Assembly (NCBI RefSeq): GCF_027922325.1
Contig: NZ_BSFL01000005.1
Span: 186,001-250,000 of the forward strand
Reading direction: 5' to 3'
DNA length: 64,000 nt
DNA from: Methylopila turkensis
Lineage (GTDB): Bacteria > Pseudomonadota > Alphaproteobacteria > Rhizobiales > Methylopilaceae
Positions 48,293-56,878 of the stretch are shown here, one piece after another. The first letter of the stretch is position 1. Every line of letters begins with the position of its first letter. The notes under the pieces are model-generated. The model saw only the letters and a program-made list of their open reading frames with translations, ran no database searches and was not told where the DNA came from. The translations under genes were made by a program, and so were the position numbers.

Positions 48293-48604
48293 TCAAAGCG
48301 CTGATGGACGTCCGATCAACCCGCGCTCGAAGGTCGAAAATGAGCAGTCAGCTTGGTTTGTGGAGATCAAGCGGCGCGTATTTCTTGCCATTGTGTTTGA
48401 GGGCGTGCCGCTGCGCGCAGTCCTTGTCGCGATAGTGCCTTCGACATGGATCATGCAGCTGGAGCCGCCGCGCTCGACCAGAGCGATCACGACATTCCTA
48501 TAGGTCCTGGCACGGGACGCACGCTTCGGCTGGCCTTCGAGGCGGCCGGTGAACGGTTCATCCAGGGATGGTCCAGTCGAGCCGCCCCATGACGCAGGAG
48601 CCAA
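48293..48604 (-). pseudogene. remnant of an IS1595-like transposase
   Basis: On the reverse strand about 60 residues look like the middle of an IS1595-type transposase: LDEPFTGRLEGQPKR, then RNVVIALVERGGSSCMIHVEG and a weak NTMARNTRRL that could correspond to the following helix. From memory, IS1595 proteins show DETxxGrxEGqPkr and VxALVERGGsxrxfHv here. N-terminal and C-terminal parts are missing, no full frame exists, and no terminal inverted repeats are visible. It is therefore a decayed fragment at the right edge of the AT-richer insert. The match is by eye and needs alignment. Confidence 0.5.
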
Positions 48605-48696
48605 GCCGGCGCCGGCGTCCGCGCAAGACCTTCAACAGTCCGCCTTGCGCGGGCTTGCCCACGGGGCGATCATGACGCCCCGATGAAGGAGGCGCC

Positions 48697-49086
48697 ATGA
48701 GCGATCAGGAGCCCATACGTTTCGTGCCCCGGCCCGGCCCGTCCGCCGCGGGCGCGCCGCCGTCGTCCCAGCCGGGCGCTCCGCCGCAGCAGGTCTCGTT
48801 CGACCGCCGGGAGCTCAACGCGCTACTGAACCTTTATGGACGGATGGTCGCCGCCGGCGAATGGCGGGACTACGCCATCGATTTTCTGAGGGAGCAGGCG
48901 GTGTTTTCGGTGTTCCGGCGCACGAGCGAGGCGCCGCTCTACCGCATCGAGAAGACGCCGAGGCTCGCGCGCCGGCAGGGCGCCTACGCGGTCGTGACCA
49001 CGACCGGGCTGATCCTGAAGCGCGGGCCGGACCTCGCCCGCGTGCTCGACGTGCTGGACCGCAGGCTCCGCCTGGTCGCCACCTGA
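48697..49086 (+). CDS. DUF2794 family protein
   Basis: A 129-residue protein. The first 35 residues are Pro-rich and probably disordered. The rest has the DUF2794 pattern: VSFDRRELNALLNLYGRMVA, AGEWRDYAIDFLREQAVFSV and YRIEKTPRLARRQGAYAVVT. The family is restricted largely to alphaproteobacteria and has no known function. The ATG at 48697 follows a GAAGGAGG-like ribosome site. This gene marks the return to core sequence after the insert. Confidence 0.87.
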   Translation: MSDQEPIRFVPRPGPSAAGAPPSSQPGAPPQQVSFDRRELNALLNLYGRMVAAGEWRDYAIDFLREQAVFSVFRRTSEAPLYRIEKTPRLARRQGAYAVVTTTGLILKRGPDLARVLDVLDRRLRLVAT

Positions 49087-49113
49087 CGGCGGAGCGGGAA
49101 GGGGGCCGCCTCC

Positions 49114-49500
49114 TCAGCGGACCCGGACGCGGGCGGTGACCTCGACCTCGACCTTCATCTCGGGCTTGAGCAGGCCGCACACGATCAGCGTGTTCGCGGG
49201 TCGGATCTCGCCAAAAATCTCGCCGGTGACCTTGAACAGCTCGTTCGCCGTCGCGGGGTCGGTCAGGTAGTAGCGGGTCTGCACCACGTCCGCGAAAGTG
49301 GCGCCGGCCTGACGGAGCGCCTTCTCGATGGTCGCGAAGGCGTTGCGGGTCTGCTGCTCCACGCTCTCCGGCATGGTCATGGTCTCGTAGTCGTAGCCGG
49401 TGGTGCCGGAGACGAACACGAACTCGCCGTCGATCACGGCGCGGCTGTAGCCGGCGGTCTTCTCGAACGGGGAGCCGGTGGAGATCAGGCGGCGGGACAT
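49114..49500 (-). CDS. RidA family protein (enamine/imine deaminase-like)
   Basis: A 128-residue protein of the RidA/YjgF/YER057c family with the conserved end region EIRPANTLIVCGLL, in which the Arg binds the substrate carboxylate, and VFVSGTTGYDYETMTMPESV near the N-terminus. Typical RidA speeds hydrolysis of reactive 2-aminoacrylate. This subgroup (YDYET pattern) differs somewhat from RidA proper, so its substrate is uncertain. The ATG at 49500 is in the expected place. It is convergent with DUF2794. Confidence 0.85.
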   Translation of the reverse strand: MSRRLISTGSPFEKTAGYSRAVIDGEFVFVSGTTGYDYETMTMPESVEQQTRNAFATIEKALRQAGATFADVVQTRYYLTDPATANELFKVTGEIFGEIRPANTLIVCGLLKPEMKVEVEVTARVRVR

Positions 49501-49593
49501 GGGGCGAACGAGGCTCTCGATGACGGGCGGAGAAGGGGGAGCGGGGCTTTGCGCGCGGCGAGGAGGCGTCCGCGCGGCGTTAACCCCGGAATT

Positions 49594-49629
49594 GCCCTGA
49601 AATGAACCGGATCCGGTTCATTTCAGGGC
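49594..49629. repeat. perfect 36-base palindrome
   Basis: Two 18-base arms (GCCCTGAAATGAACCGGA and its exact complement) meet without a spacer, in the 178-base gap between leuD and the ridA-like gene, 49 bases after the leuD stop. It can form a long hairpin or a cruciform, or bind a dimeric regulator. No uridine run follows on either strand. Confidence 0.7.
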
Positions 49630-49678
49630 GCGGTTCACCCGGGATTCGCGCGTGCGTTAACCGGCCGCGCAGGCCGTT

Positions 49679-50284
49679 TCAGGCCCAGGGGCGGTCGGCC
49701 GCGAGCTTCTGTTCGAAGCCGTCGATCACCGCGGCCTTCTGCATGGTGAGGCCGATGTCGTCGAGCCCCTCCAGCAGGCAGCGCTTGCGGAACGGGTCGA
49801 TCTCGAACCTCACCACGCCGCCGTCGGGGCCGCGGATCTCCTGGGCCGCCAGGTCGACGGTCAGCCTAGCGTTGGCGCCGCGCTCGGCGTCGTCGAGCAG
49901 CTTGGCGTGGTCCTCCGGCGAGACCACGATCGGCAGGATGCCGTTCTTGAAGCAGTTGTTATAGAAGATGTCCGCGAACGAGGTCGAGATCACGCAGCGG
50001 ATGCCCTTGTCGAGCAGGGCCCAGGGCGCGTGCTCGCGCGAGGAGCCGCAGCCGAAATTGTCGCCGGCCACAAGGATTTCGGCGTCGGCGTAGGCCGGCT
50101 TGTTCAGCACGAAGTCCGGGTTCTCGCTGCCGTCCGCGTTGTACCGCAGCTCGGCGAACAGGCCCTGGCCGAGGCCGGTGCGCTTGATCGTCTTGAGGTA
50201 CTGCTTCGGAATGATCATGTCGGTGTCGATGTTGATCATCGGCAGCGGCGCGGCGATCGCGGTCAGGGTCTCGAACTTCTGCAT
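49679..50284 (-). CDS. leuD: 3-isopropylmalate dehydratase small subunit LeuD
   Basis: A 201-residue swivel-domain subunit of isopropylmalate isomerase, which acts in leucine synthesis together with LeuC. It has [20 protein letters not shown] near the N-terminus and the substrate loop [18 protein letters not shown]. The length fits the family. The ATG at 50284 follows a GGAG site on the reverse strand; an upstream in-frame extension is rejected. leuC is not in the window, so the two subunits are encoded at separate loci, as in many alphaproteobacteria. Confidence 0.95.
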   Translation of the reverse strand: MQKFETLTAIAAPLPMINIDTDMIIPKQYLKTIKRTGLGQGLFAELRYNADGSENPDFVLNKPAYADAEILVAGDNFGCGSSREHAPWALLDKGIRCVISTSFADIFYNNCFKNGILPIVVSPEDHAKLLDDAERGANARLTVDLAAQEIRGPDGGVVRFEIDPFRKRCLLEGLDDIGLTMQKAAVIDGFEQKLAADRPWA

Positions 50285-50414
50285 CGGACGTCTCCTTCGC
50301 GCGCTGTCATGCTCCCGCCGGAAAGATCGGTCAAGGCGCTCGCGAGTTCTGATATAGGGACGCCACGCGCGCAAAACCGCGTGGTTCCGGCGCGAAACGG
50401 GGGCGCCTCGCCGC

Positions 50415-51146
50415 ATGATCTTCTCGATACACATTCCCAAAACCGCCGGCACCAGCTTCCGCAACGCGCTCCAGGCGCGCTACGGCGACCGGCTCGCGCT
50501 CTATTACGGGCCGAACGACCCGGCGACTCATCCGCTGTTGCGGCGCGCCTCGCGCAAGAGCCTCGCCGCCCATGTGCCGCGGCTCGAAGATCACGGCATC
50601 GAGGTGCTGCACGGACATTACGTCCTGCCGCTGGTCGAGACGGCTGTGACGGATCCTTCCAAACAGCTCTGGACATGGCTGCGGGATCCCGTGGAGCGGA
50701 TCATCTCGCACTACTCCTACATCCGCGAACGCCCGACGAAATGGTCTTTTGACGAAGAAATAAAGGCCGGCGAACTTTCCTTGCTGAAGTTCTCCGCCAT
50801 GCGCAGGTTCCGAAACCTGCACTCCCAGTATCTTCGCGGGATCGACATCGAAGAGTTCGGCTTCGTCGGTCTGTCCGAGCGGTTCGAGCTTGGTCTGGGC
50901 ATGCTGTTCGGCGAGGACGCGCCGCAATTGCCCCGGCGCTACAACGCCACGGACGACAAATTGGAGGCCGACGAGGCGACGCGCGACCGCATTCACGCGC
51001 TCAATCTCGATGATTATAAGCTCTACGGCCGCGCAGCCCGGACGCTGATCGACCGGGTCGCCGCGAGCCGCGACATCGTCACGCCGGCGCGGCCGGACAA
51101 AGCAGGGGCGAGCCTGGTGAAGCGGCTCATCCGCAAGGTGCAGTGA
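50415..51146 (+). CDS. sulfotransferase-family protein
   Basis: A 243-residue protein with the PAPS-binding 5'-phosphosulfate loop at the very N-terminus ([17 protein letters not shown]) and a second signature [19 protein letters not shown] for 3'-phosphate binding, as in family 2 (carbohydrate-type) sulfotransferases. It may sulfate a surface glycan or exopolysaccharide. The protein lacks a signal peptide or membrane anchor. It is slightly less GC-rich than its neighbours in the middle part. It stands alone between leuD and thpR, so the acceptor cannot be deduced. Confidence 0.82.
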   Translation: MIFSIHIPKTAGTSFRNALQARYGDRLALYYGPNDPATHPLLRRASRKSLAAHVPRLEDHGIEVLHGHYVLPLVETAVTDPSKQLWTWLRDPVERIISHYSYIRERPTKWSFDEEIKAGELSLLKFSAMRRFRNLHSQYLRGIDIEEFGFVGLSERFELGLGMLFGEDAPQLPRRYNATDDKLEADEATRDRIHALNLDDYKLYGRAARTLIDRVAASRDIVTPARPDKAGASLVKRLIRKVQ

Positions 51147-51162
51147 CGGCGAACGCCGCGCC

Positions 51163-51696
51163 TTAGCGCAGCGGATAGGCGGCCTCGACAACATAAGGGC
51201 CGCCGCCGACGGAATCCCGCGACGAGTACAGCACGAACTGCTCCGCGCGGAAGGACAGCCCCGGCGGCCCGCCTCTGAGGCCGAGATAGTCCGCGACGGC
51301 GCGGGGCGAGGCGTCCCTGAGCCGCGCCAGCGTCACATGCGGCGCGAACTTGCGGGATTCAGCGGGCAACCCGGCGCGCCGCGCAAGCCGTTCGTGCTCG
51401 GCCTGAAGTTCGAGGATCGCAGGCGACGGCGAAACCTTGGCGACGAGCGCCCGCGGCCGCCCGCCTCCGAAAGCGTCCGGCCCGGTGATCGTCACTTCGA
51501 ACGGCGGCCTTCGCACTTGGCCCAGCAGGTAGGCGGCCTCCTGCGCGGTTTCCTCGTCGATGTCGCCGAGGAAACGCAGCGTGATGTGGTAGTTCTCCAC
51601 GTCGATCCAGCGCGCTCCTGAGAGCCCGCCGCGGTAGCCGGCCAGCGCCAGGCCGATCTCGTCCGGCACTTCGATCGCGGTGAACAGCCGAGGCAT
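51163..51696 (-). CDS. thpR: RNA 2',3'-cyclic phosphodiesterase ThpR
   Basis: A protein of 177 residues of the 2H phosphoesterase superfamily with both HxT motifs: NYHITLRFLG and FAPHVTLARL. ThpR hydrolyses RNA 2',3'-cyclic phosphates to 2'-phosphates and was formerly called a 2'-5' RNA ligase. I choose the ATG at 51696 because it gives the usual start MPRLFTAIEVP; another in-frame ATG lies 15 bases upstream. It follows the aldo/keto reductase gene, which has the same direction, by 43 bases. Confidence 0.9.
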   Translation of the reverse strand: MPRLFTAIEVPDEIGLALAGYRGGLSGARWIDVENYHITLRFLGDIDEETAQEAAYLLGQVRRPPFEVTITGPDAFGGGRPRALVAKVSPSPAILELQAEHERLARRAGLPAESRKFAPHVTLARLRDASPRAVADYLGLRGGPPGLSFRAEQFVLYSSRDSVGGGPYVVEAAYPLR

Positions 51697-51739
51697 CGCC
51701 CGCGCCCTCAAAAACCAACGCGCCTGACGGCCGGAGCCC

Positions 51740-52789
51740 TCAGGGACAGGGGCTAGTGCGGACCTTGTGGATCGCGTCGACCCGCGCCTCGATGTCCTCC
51801 GACCATGGCTGGTCGAAGGCCGCGAGATCGTGCGCCAGCTGGTCCGTGGTGGTCGCCCCGATGATCACCGAGGTCATGAAGGACCGGGTCGCCGCGAACT
51901 TCAAGGCGAGATGGGCGGGGCTCCAGCCGATCTCCCCAGCAAGATCGAGATAGGCCGAGATCGCCCCTTCCGCCCCGGGAGTCTCGTAGCGCTGCAGACG
52001 GTCGAACAGCGTCTTGCGGGCGCCCGCCGGCAGCGCGCCGTCCGCGTATTTGCCGGTGAGGTAGCCCTGCGCCAGGGCGGAATAGGCGAGCAGGCCGACG
52101 TCTTCGCGCAGCGCGATTTCGGCGAGGCCGGTTTCGAAGGTGCGGTTCAGGAGGTTGTAGGCGTTCTGTATCGAGGCCGGCCGCGGCAGGCCGCGGGCTT
52201 CCGCTTCGGCGACGAAGCGCATCGTTCCCCACGCGCTCTCGTTCGACAGGCCCACATGGCGGATTTTGCCCTCCGTCACCAACTCGCCGAGAATCTCCAG
52301 CGTCTCGTGGATCGGATGCTCGGCCTCGGACGTCGCCGGCCGGAACACCGTTGGGTTGGAGCCGAACTGGCTGACCTCACGGTCGGGCCAGTGGAGCTGG
52401 TAGAGGTCGATGTAATCTGTCCGGAGCCTGCGAAGACTGCCCTCGACCGCCTCGCGGGTCTGCGCGCGCGAGAGCTCTCCTGTGGAGCCGTCCTTGCGGA
52501 ACCAGTCCATCACGGTGCGGCCGACGACCTTGGTCGCGACGATCGTGCGCGCCCGGTTGCCGTCCTTCGCAAGCCAGGTTCCGACGATCTCTTCGGTGCG
52601 GCCCTGCGTCTCCGGCTTGGGCGGGATCGGATACAGCTCCGCGGCGTCGAGGAAATTCACGCCGCGGTCGCGGGCGATGTCGAGCTGGGCGTGGCCTTCC
52701 GCTTCGGTGTTCTGTTCGCCGAAGGTCATGGTGCCGAGGCAGACGAGGCTGACGTCGAGCCCCGTGCGCCCGAGCTTGCGATATTCCAT
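51740..52789 (-). CDS. aldo/keto reductase
   Basis: A 349-residue TIM-barrel oxidoreductase. The catalytic tetrad is visible in VNFLDAAELYP (Asp and Tyr), TIVATKVVG (Lys) and LYQLHWPDR (His). The N-terminal MEYRKLGRTGLDVSLVCLGT and the NADP-binding region IIGATTTDQL near the C-terminus fit the Tas/YajO-like subgroup. The carbonyl substrate is unknown. It is 14 bases downstream of the arylesterase gene in the same direction and is probably cotranscribed with it. Confidence 0.9.
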   Translation of the reverse strand: MEYRKLGRTGLDVSLVCLGTMTFGEQNTEAEGHAQLDIARDRGVNFLDAAELYPIPPKPETQGRTEEIVGTWLAKDGNRARTIVATKVVGRTVMDWFRKDGSTGELSRAQTREAVEGSLRRLRTDYIDLYQLHWPDREVSQFGSNPTVFRPATSEAEHPIHETLEILGELVTEGKIRHVGLSNESAWGTMRFVAEAEARGLPRPASIQNAYNLLNRTFETGLAEIALREDVGLLAYSALAQGYLTGKYADGALPAGARKTLFDRLQRYETPGAEGAISAYLDLAGEIGWSPAHLALKFAATRSFMTSVIIGATTTDQLAHDLAAFDQPWSEDIEARVDAIHKVRTSPCP

Positions 52790-52803
52790 TGGTCAATGTG
52801 CCT

Positions 52804-53538
52804 TCAGGATCGGCGCGCGGCGATCTCGGCGAGGAAGCGTTCGACGGAGGGCGTGATCTTCTCGACCACGATGTCGATCCCGCGCGCGGTGGGATGAATG
52901 CCGTCCTGGAGGTTGAGCGTTCGGTCGCCGACCACTCCCTCCAGAAAGAACGGATACAGCACCAGCCCGCGCTCGCGGGCAAGGTCGGGATAGATGCTGT
53001 CGAAACGCCTGACGTAGTCCGCGCCGAGATTGGGCGAGGCGCGCATGCCGGCGAGCATGGCGGGGATGTTGCGCTGCTTGAGCCGATCGAGGATGCGGGT
53101 CAGCGCCGCGCGGGTGCGGGCCGGATCGAGGCCCCGCAGCATGTCGTTCGCGCCGAGTTCGACGATCACGCCGTCGGTCCCGTCCGGCACGGACCAGTCG
53201 ACGCGCTGAGCGCCGGCTTCGGCGGTGTCGCCGGAGACGCCTGCGTTCGCGACGCGGACGTCGTGGCTGCGCGCGCGCAGCGCAGTTTCGAGCCGCGGCG
53301 CGAAACCCTCGCGCGGGCCGAGGCCGTAGCCGGCTGTCAGACTGTCGCCCAGCGCGACGAGCCGGATCGGCCGGCTCTGAGCGGCCGCCGGGCCTGATCG
53401 AAGGATCACGCTTGCGAGAGCCGCGACGGTCAGTGCGGTCACAGCGCGCCGCGACGGCTGGCGCGCCGCATTCGCGTCGCTATCTGACCCGATGTTGCGC
53501 CGCACAGGCGCAGTTTTCTGGAAGGCCCACGGCTTCAT
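52804..53538 (-). CDS. tesA: exported SGNH arylesterase/lysophospholipase (TesA-like)
   Basis: A protein of up to 244 residues with a Tat-like or Sec signal (SRRAVTALTVAALASVILRS) and the SGNH blocks GDSLTAGYG (Ser), GVSGDTAEAG, ELGANDMLRG and DGIHPTARG (Asp, His). It hydrolyses esters or thioesters in the periplasm. The family stands next to an ABC transporter (ybbA-ybbP) in many proteobacteria, as here divergently. The start is uncertain: the ATG at 53538 overlaps the divergent ybbA ATG base for base, and a GTG at 53505 would also keep the signal peptide. Confidence 0.87.
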   Translation of the reverse strand: MKPWAFQKTAPVRRNIGSDSDANAARQPSRRAVTALTVAALASVILRSGPAAAQSRPIRLVALGDSLTAGYGLGPREGFAPRLETALRARSHDVRVANAGVSGDTAEAGAQRVDWSVPDGTDGVIVELGANDMLRGLDPARTRAALTRILDRLKQRNIPAMLAGMRASPNLGADYVRRFDSIYPDLARERGLVLYPFFLEGVVGDRTLNLQDGIHPTARGIDIVVEKITPSVERFLAEIAARRS

Positions 53539-54220
53539 GACGGCGATCGAACTCCATGGCGTGAATTTGGCGTTGGGCCGGGGGGCCGCCCGAGTGCACA
53601 TCCTGAAAGATGTAAGTCTTCAAATAGGTCGCGGCGAGAGCGTCGGCATGATCGGGCCCTCGGGTTCTGGCAAGTCGACCCTTCTCATGACGATCGCCGG
53701 CCTCGAACGCCCGGATGCGGGGACCATCAAGGTGCTCGGCCAGGACCTCGGCGCGCTCGACGAAGACGGTCTCGCGCGCTTCCGAGGCCGCAATGTGGGC
53801 GTCGTGTTCCAGTCCTTCCATCTCATCCCGACCATGACCGCGCTCGAGAACGTCGCGACCCCGCTCGAGCTCGCCGGCGCTCCCGACGCCTTCGAGCGCG
53901 CTCGGGCCGAGCTCTCGGCGGTCGGACTGGCCCATCGGATGGACCATCACCCGGCCCAGCTTTCCGGCGGCGAGCAGCAGCGCGTGGCGCTGGCGCGGGC
54001 TCTGGCGCCGCGACCCGAACTCCTCGTAGCCGACGAGCCGACCGGCAATCTCGACGAGGGCACCGGCGGCCAGATCGTCGACTTGCTGTTCGCGAAGAGC
54101 GCGGAGCGGCGGACGACGCTGGTGCTCGTCACCCACGATCCGGCGCTCGCGGCGCGCTGCGACCGCACCATCCGCCTGCGCTCCGGCCGCATCGAGACCA
54201 CGACCGAGGCCGCGGCGTGA
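53537..54220 (+). CDS. ybbA: YbbA-like ABC transporter ATP-binding protein
   Basis: A 227-residue ABC ATPase with intact Walker A IGPSGSGKST, Q-loop VVFQSFHLIPTMTALEN, signature LSGGEQQRVALARAL, Walker B LLVADEPTGNLD and H-loop LVTHDPAL. It belongs to the LolD/MacB-type group that works with FtsX-like permeases. The next gene overlaps by 4 bases (GTGA) and encodes that permease. The divergent tesA-like gene begins on top of its ATG. In E. coli tesA-ybbA-ybbP is the matching set, with no proven substrate. Confidence 0.92.
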   Translation: MTAIELHGVNLALGRGAARVHILKDVSLQIGRGESVGMIGPSGSGKSTLLMTIAGLERPDAGTIKVLGQDLGALDEDGLARFRGRNVGVVFQSFHLIPTMTALENVATPLELAGAPDAFERARAELSAVGLAHRMDHHPAQLSGGEQQRVALARALAPRPELLVADEPTGNLDEGTGGQIVDLLFAKSAERRTTLVLVTHDPALAARCDRTIRLRSGRIETTTEAAA

Positions 54221-56805
54221 GCGACCTTGCGGCGACGGGCGGAGCCGCGGCCCGTGCCGGCGGCTCCGCCTTCCCCGGCGTCGTTCTGCGGATCGCGGCG
54301 CGCGAGCTGCGCGGCGGGGTGCAGGGTTTCGTCGTGTTCCTGCTCTGCCTCGCGCTTGGCGTCGCGGCTATCGCGGGCGTCGGCTCGCTCGCCCGCGGCC
54401 TGACCGAAGGTCTGCAGCGCGAGGGCCGGGTCATCCTCGGCGGCGACGCCTCCTTTTCGCTGATTCATCGCGAGGCGACCGCGCAGGAGCGCGCCACGCT
54501 CGACGCCAAGGGCCGTGTGTCCGGCATCGCCGCGATGCGCGCCATGGCGCGCGCGCCGTCGGGCGATTCAACACTTGTCGAACTCAAGGCCGTCGACGGC
54601 GCATGGCCTCTGGTGGGCGCCGCGACGCTCGATCCTGCGCGGCCGCTGGCCGACCTCTTGGCCGAACGCGACGGCGTCTATGGCGCGGTGGTCGATCCGG
54701 CCCTGCTCGCCCGGCTGAATCTGAAGGTCGGCGACCGCGTCGAGCTCGGCGTGTCGACCTTCGAGCTTCGCGCGACGCTGGAGCGTGAGCCTGACCAGCT
54801 TTCCGCCGGCCTCGGATTCGGCCCGCGCGTGCTGGTGTCGGACGCTGCGCTGCGGGCCTCGGAGCTTCTGCAGCCCGGTAGTCTGGTGCGCTGGACCTAC
54901 CGCGTCGTCCTGCCCGGCGCCGCGAGCGACGACCAGGTCGCCGCGCTGATCGCGGATGTCGAGCGTGAGGCGAAGGACGCCGGCTTCGAAGCGCGCTCGC
55001 GCCTCAACGCCGCGCCGCAACTCGAGCGAAACCTCAACCGCTTCACGCAGTTCCTGACCATCGTCGGTCTGACCGCGCTGATCGTCGGCGGCGTCGGCGT
55101 CGCGAACGCGGTGGCGGCGTTCGTCGACCGCAAGCGGGAGACCATCGCAACGCTGAAGAGCGTCGGCGCGTCGGGCCGCACGGTCTTCCTGATCCACCTC
55201 GCGGAGGTCGCGGCGCTTGGGCTGCTCGGCATAGCCATCGGCCTCGCCGCGGGCGCCGCTATCCCGTTCGCGGCCGCCTGGGCGCTCAAGGACCTGTTGC
55301 CGCTGCCGCTCGCGCCCTCCGTGTTTCCGCGCGAGTTGGCGCTCGCCTTCGCCTACGGCGCGCTGACGGCGCTCGCCTTCACGTTCTGGCCGCTCGGGCG
55401 CGCGCATGACGTGCCGGTGGCGGCGCTGTTCCGCGATCAGGTCGATCCAGGCCGGCGCTGGCCGAGATCCGCCTACATCGTCGCCACCGTTCTCGCCGTG
55501 GCGGCGCTCGCGACGCTTGCGGTCTATGCGTCCTACGATCGGCGTATCGCGGGAATCTTCGTGGTCGCGGCGATCGCGGCTTTCGTCGCGCTGCGACTGG
55601 TGGCGAGCGGCGTCATGGCGCTGGCGGCGCGCCTGCCGCGACCGAAAACGGTGGAGCTGAAGCTCGCGCTCGCGAACATCCATCGCCCCGGCGCGCTGAC
55701 GCCCTCGGTGGTGCTGTCGCTCGGCCTCGGCCTCGTGCTTCTCGTCGCCCTGACGCTGATCGATTCCTCGATCCGACGGCAGCTCTCGAACGAATTGCCG
55801 CAGAAAGCTCCAGCGTTCTTCTTCCTCGACATTCCCTCCGCCGAGCGCGACGCCTTCGACGAGGCGGTGCGCCGCGACGCGCCGGACGCGGAGCTGAACA
55901 GCGTGCCGATGCTGCGGGGCTCCTTCGTCTCGATCAAGGGCCAGCCCGTCGACGAGGTCTCGGTCGATCCCGAATTCCGTTGGGCGCTGCGCGGCGACCG
56001 GGGCGTCACCTTCGCCGAGACGCCGCCCGAGGGTTCGAAGGTGGTCGAAGGCGAATGGTGGGCGAAAGACCATGCCGGCGACGTGCTGGTGTCGTTCGAC
56101 CGAAGGCTCGCCAACGCCCTCGGCCTCGTCATCGGAGACGAGATCGAGGTCAACGTGCTCGGCCGCACGATCGGCGCGAAGGTGGCGAACCTGCGCGAGA
56201 TCGCGTGGGAGACGATGGGCATCAACTTCTTCATGGTGTTCTCGCCCAACGCCTTCGCTGGCGCGCCTTACATGAACCTCGCGACCGTCGCCTTCCCCGG
56301 AGGCGCGGACGACGCCCGCGAGCTCGGCCTGCTGCGGGACCTGACGAAGGCGTTTCCGAGCCTCACGGCGGTGCGCGTCAAGGATGCGCTCGCCTCGATC
56401 AACGTCATCGTCGGCAATCTGGCGCTCGCCATCCGCGCCGCGAGCGCGGTGACGCTGGTCGCGAGCGTGCTGGTGCTCGCGGGGGCGCTCGCCGCCGGCC
56501 GGCGTCGCCGCGTCTATGAGGCGGTTGTGCTGAAGACGCTTGGCGCGACGAGGTGGCGGCTGCTCGCGGCCTTTGCGGCGGAGTACGCCCTGCTGGGTCT
56601 CGTCACCGCGGTCTTCGGCCTGGTGGTGGGGTCTCTGGCCGCTTGGGGCGTCACGTCGAACATCATGCGCATCGACTTCGCCTTTGACCCCCTCGGCGCG
56701 GGGTTCGCCGCGCTGGTTTCGCTCATGCTCACCGTGACGCTCGGGCTGATCGGCGCCTGGCGCGTCCTGGGCGAGACGCCGGCGCGACATCTGCGGAACC
56801 TGTAG
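54217..56805 (+). CDS. ybbP: YbbP-like FtsX-family ABC transporter permease
   Basis: An 862-residue membrane protein with a GTG start overlapping ybbA. Its plan is one N-terminal helix (about 40-60), a large periplasmic domain, three helices of a first FtsX unit (about 285-420), further helices (about 425-530), a second periplasmic domain and a second FtsX unit (about 735-862, with VLKTLGATRWRLLAAFAAEY). YbbA and YbbP together probably extract or export a lipophilic compound or act as a mechanotransmitter. The length agrees with YbbP. It is followed by putA after 73 bases. Confidence 0.9.
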   Translation: MSDLAATGGAAARAGGSAFPGVVLRIAARELRGGVQGFVVFLLCLALGVAAIAGVGSLARGLTEGLQREGRVILGGDASFSLIHREATAQERATLDAKGRVSGIAAMRAMARAPSGDSTLVELKAVDGAWPLVGAATLDPARPLADLLAERDGVYGAVVDPALLARLNLKVGDRVELGVSTFELRATLEREPDQLSAGLGFGPRVLVSDAALRASELLQPGSLVRWTYRVVLPGAASDDQVAALIADVEREAKDAGFEARSRLNAAPQLERNLNRFTQFLTIVGLTALIVGGVGVANAVAAFVDRKRETIATLKSVGASGRTVFLIHLAEVAALGLLGIAIGLAAGAAIPFAAAWALKDLLPLPLAPSVFPRELALAFAYGALTALAFTFWPLGRAHDVPVAALFRDQVDPGRRWPRSAYIVATVLAVAALATLAVYASYDRRIAGIFVVAAIAAFVALRLVASGVMALAARLPRPKTVELKLALANIHRPGALTPSVVLSLGLGLVLLVALTLIDSSIRRQLSNELPQKAPAFFFLDIPSAERDAFDEAVRRDAPDAELNSVPMLRGSFVSIKGQPVDEVSVDPEFRWALRGDRGVTFAETPPEGSKVVEGEWWAKDHAGDVLVSFDRRLANALGLVIGDEIEVNVLGRTIGAKVANLREIAWETMGINFFMVFSPNAFAGAPYMNLATVAFPGGADDARELGLLRDLTKAFPSLTAVRVKDALASINVIVGNLALAIRAASAVTLVASVLVLAGALAAGRRRRVYEAVVLKTLGATRWRLLAAFAAEYALLGLVTAVFGLVVGSLAAWGVTSNIMRIDFAFDPLGAGFAALVSLMLTVTLGLIGAWRVLGETPARHLRNL

Positions 56806-56878
56806 GCGGCGACGACGCCCTTGCGAAGCGGCGGTCCCGACCGAGGTTCATGGGATGTGAGCCGAAGCAGGAGCCGCC

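Noticed and set aside
54568..56790. Long reverse-strand frame over ybbP
   Set aside because: It is an antisense shadow with repetitive Arg/His/Glu composition, opposite a well-supported permease gene.
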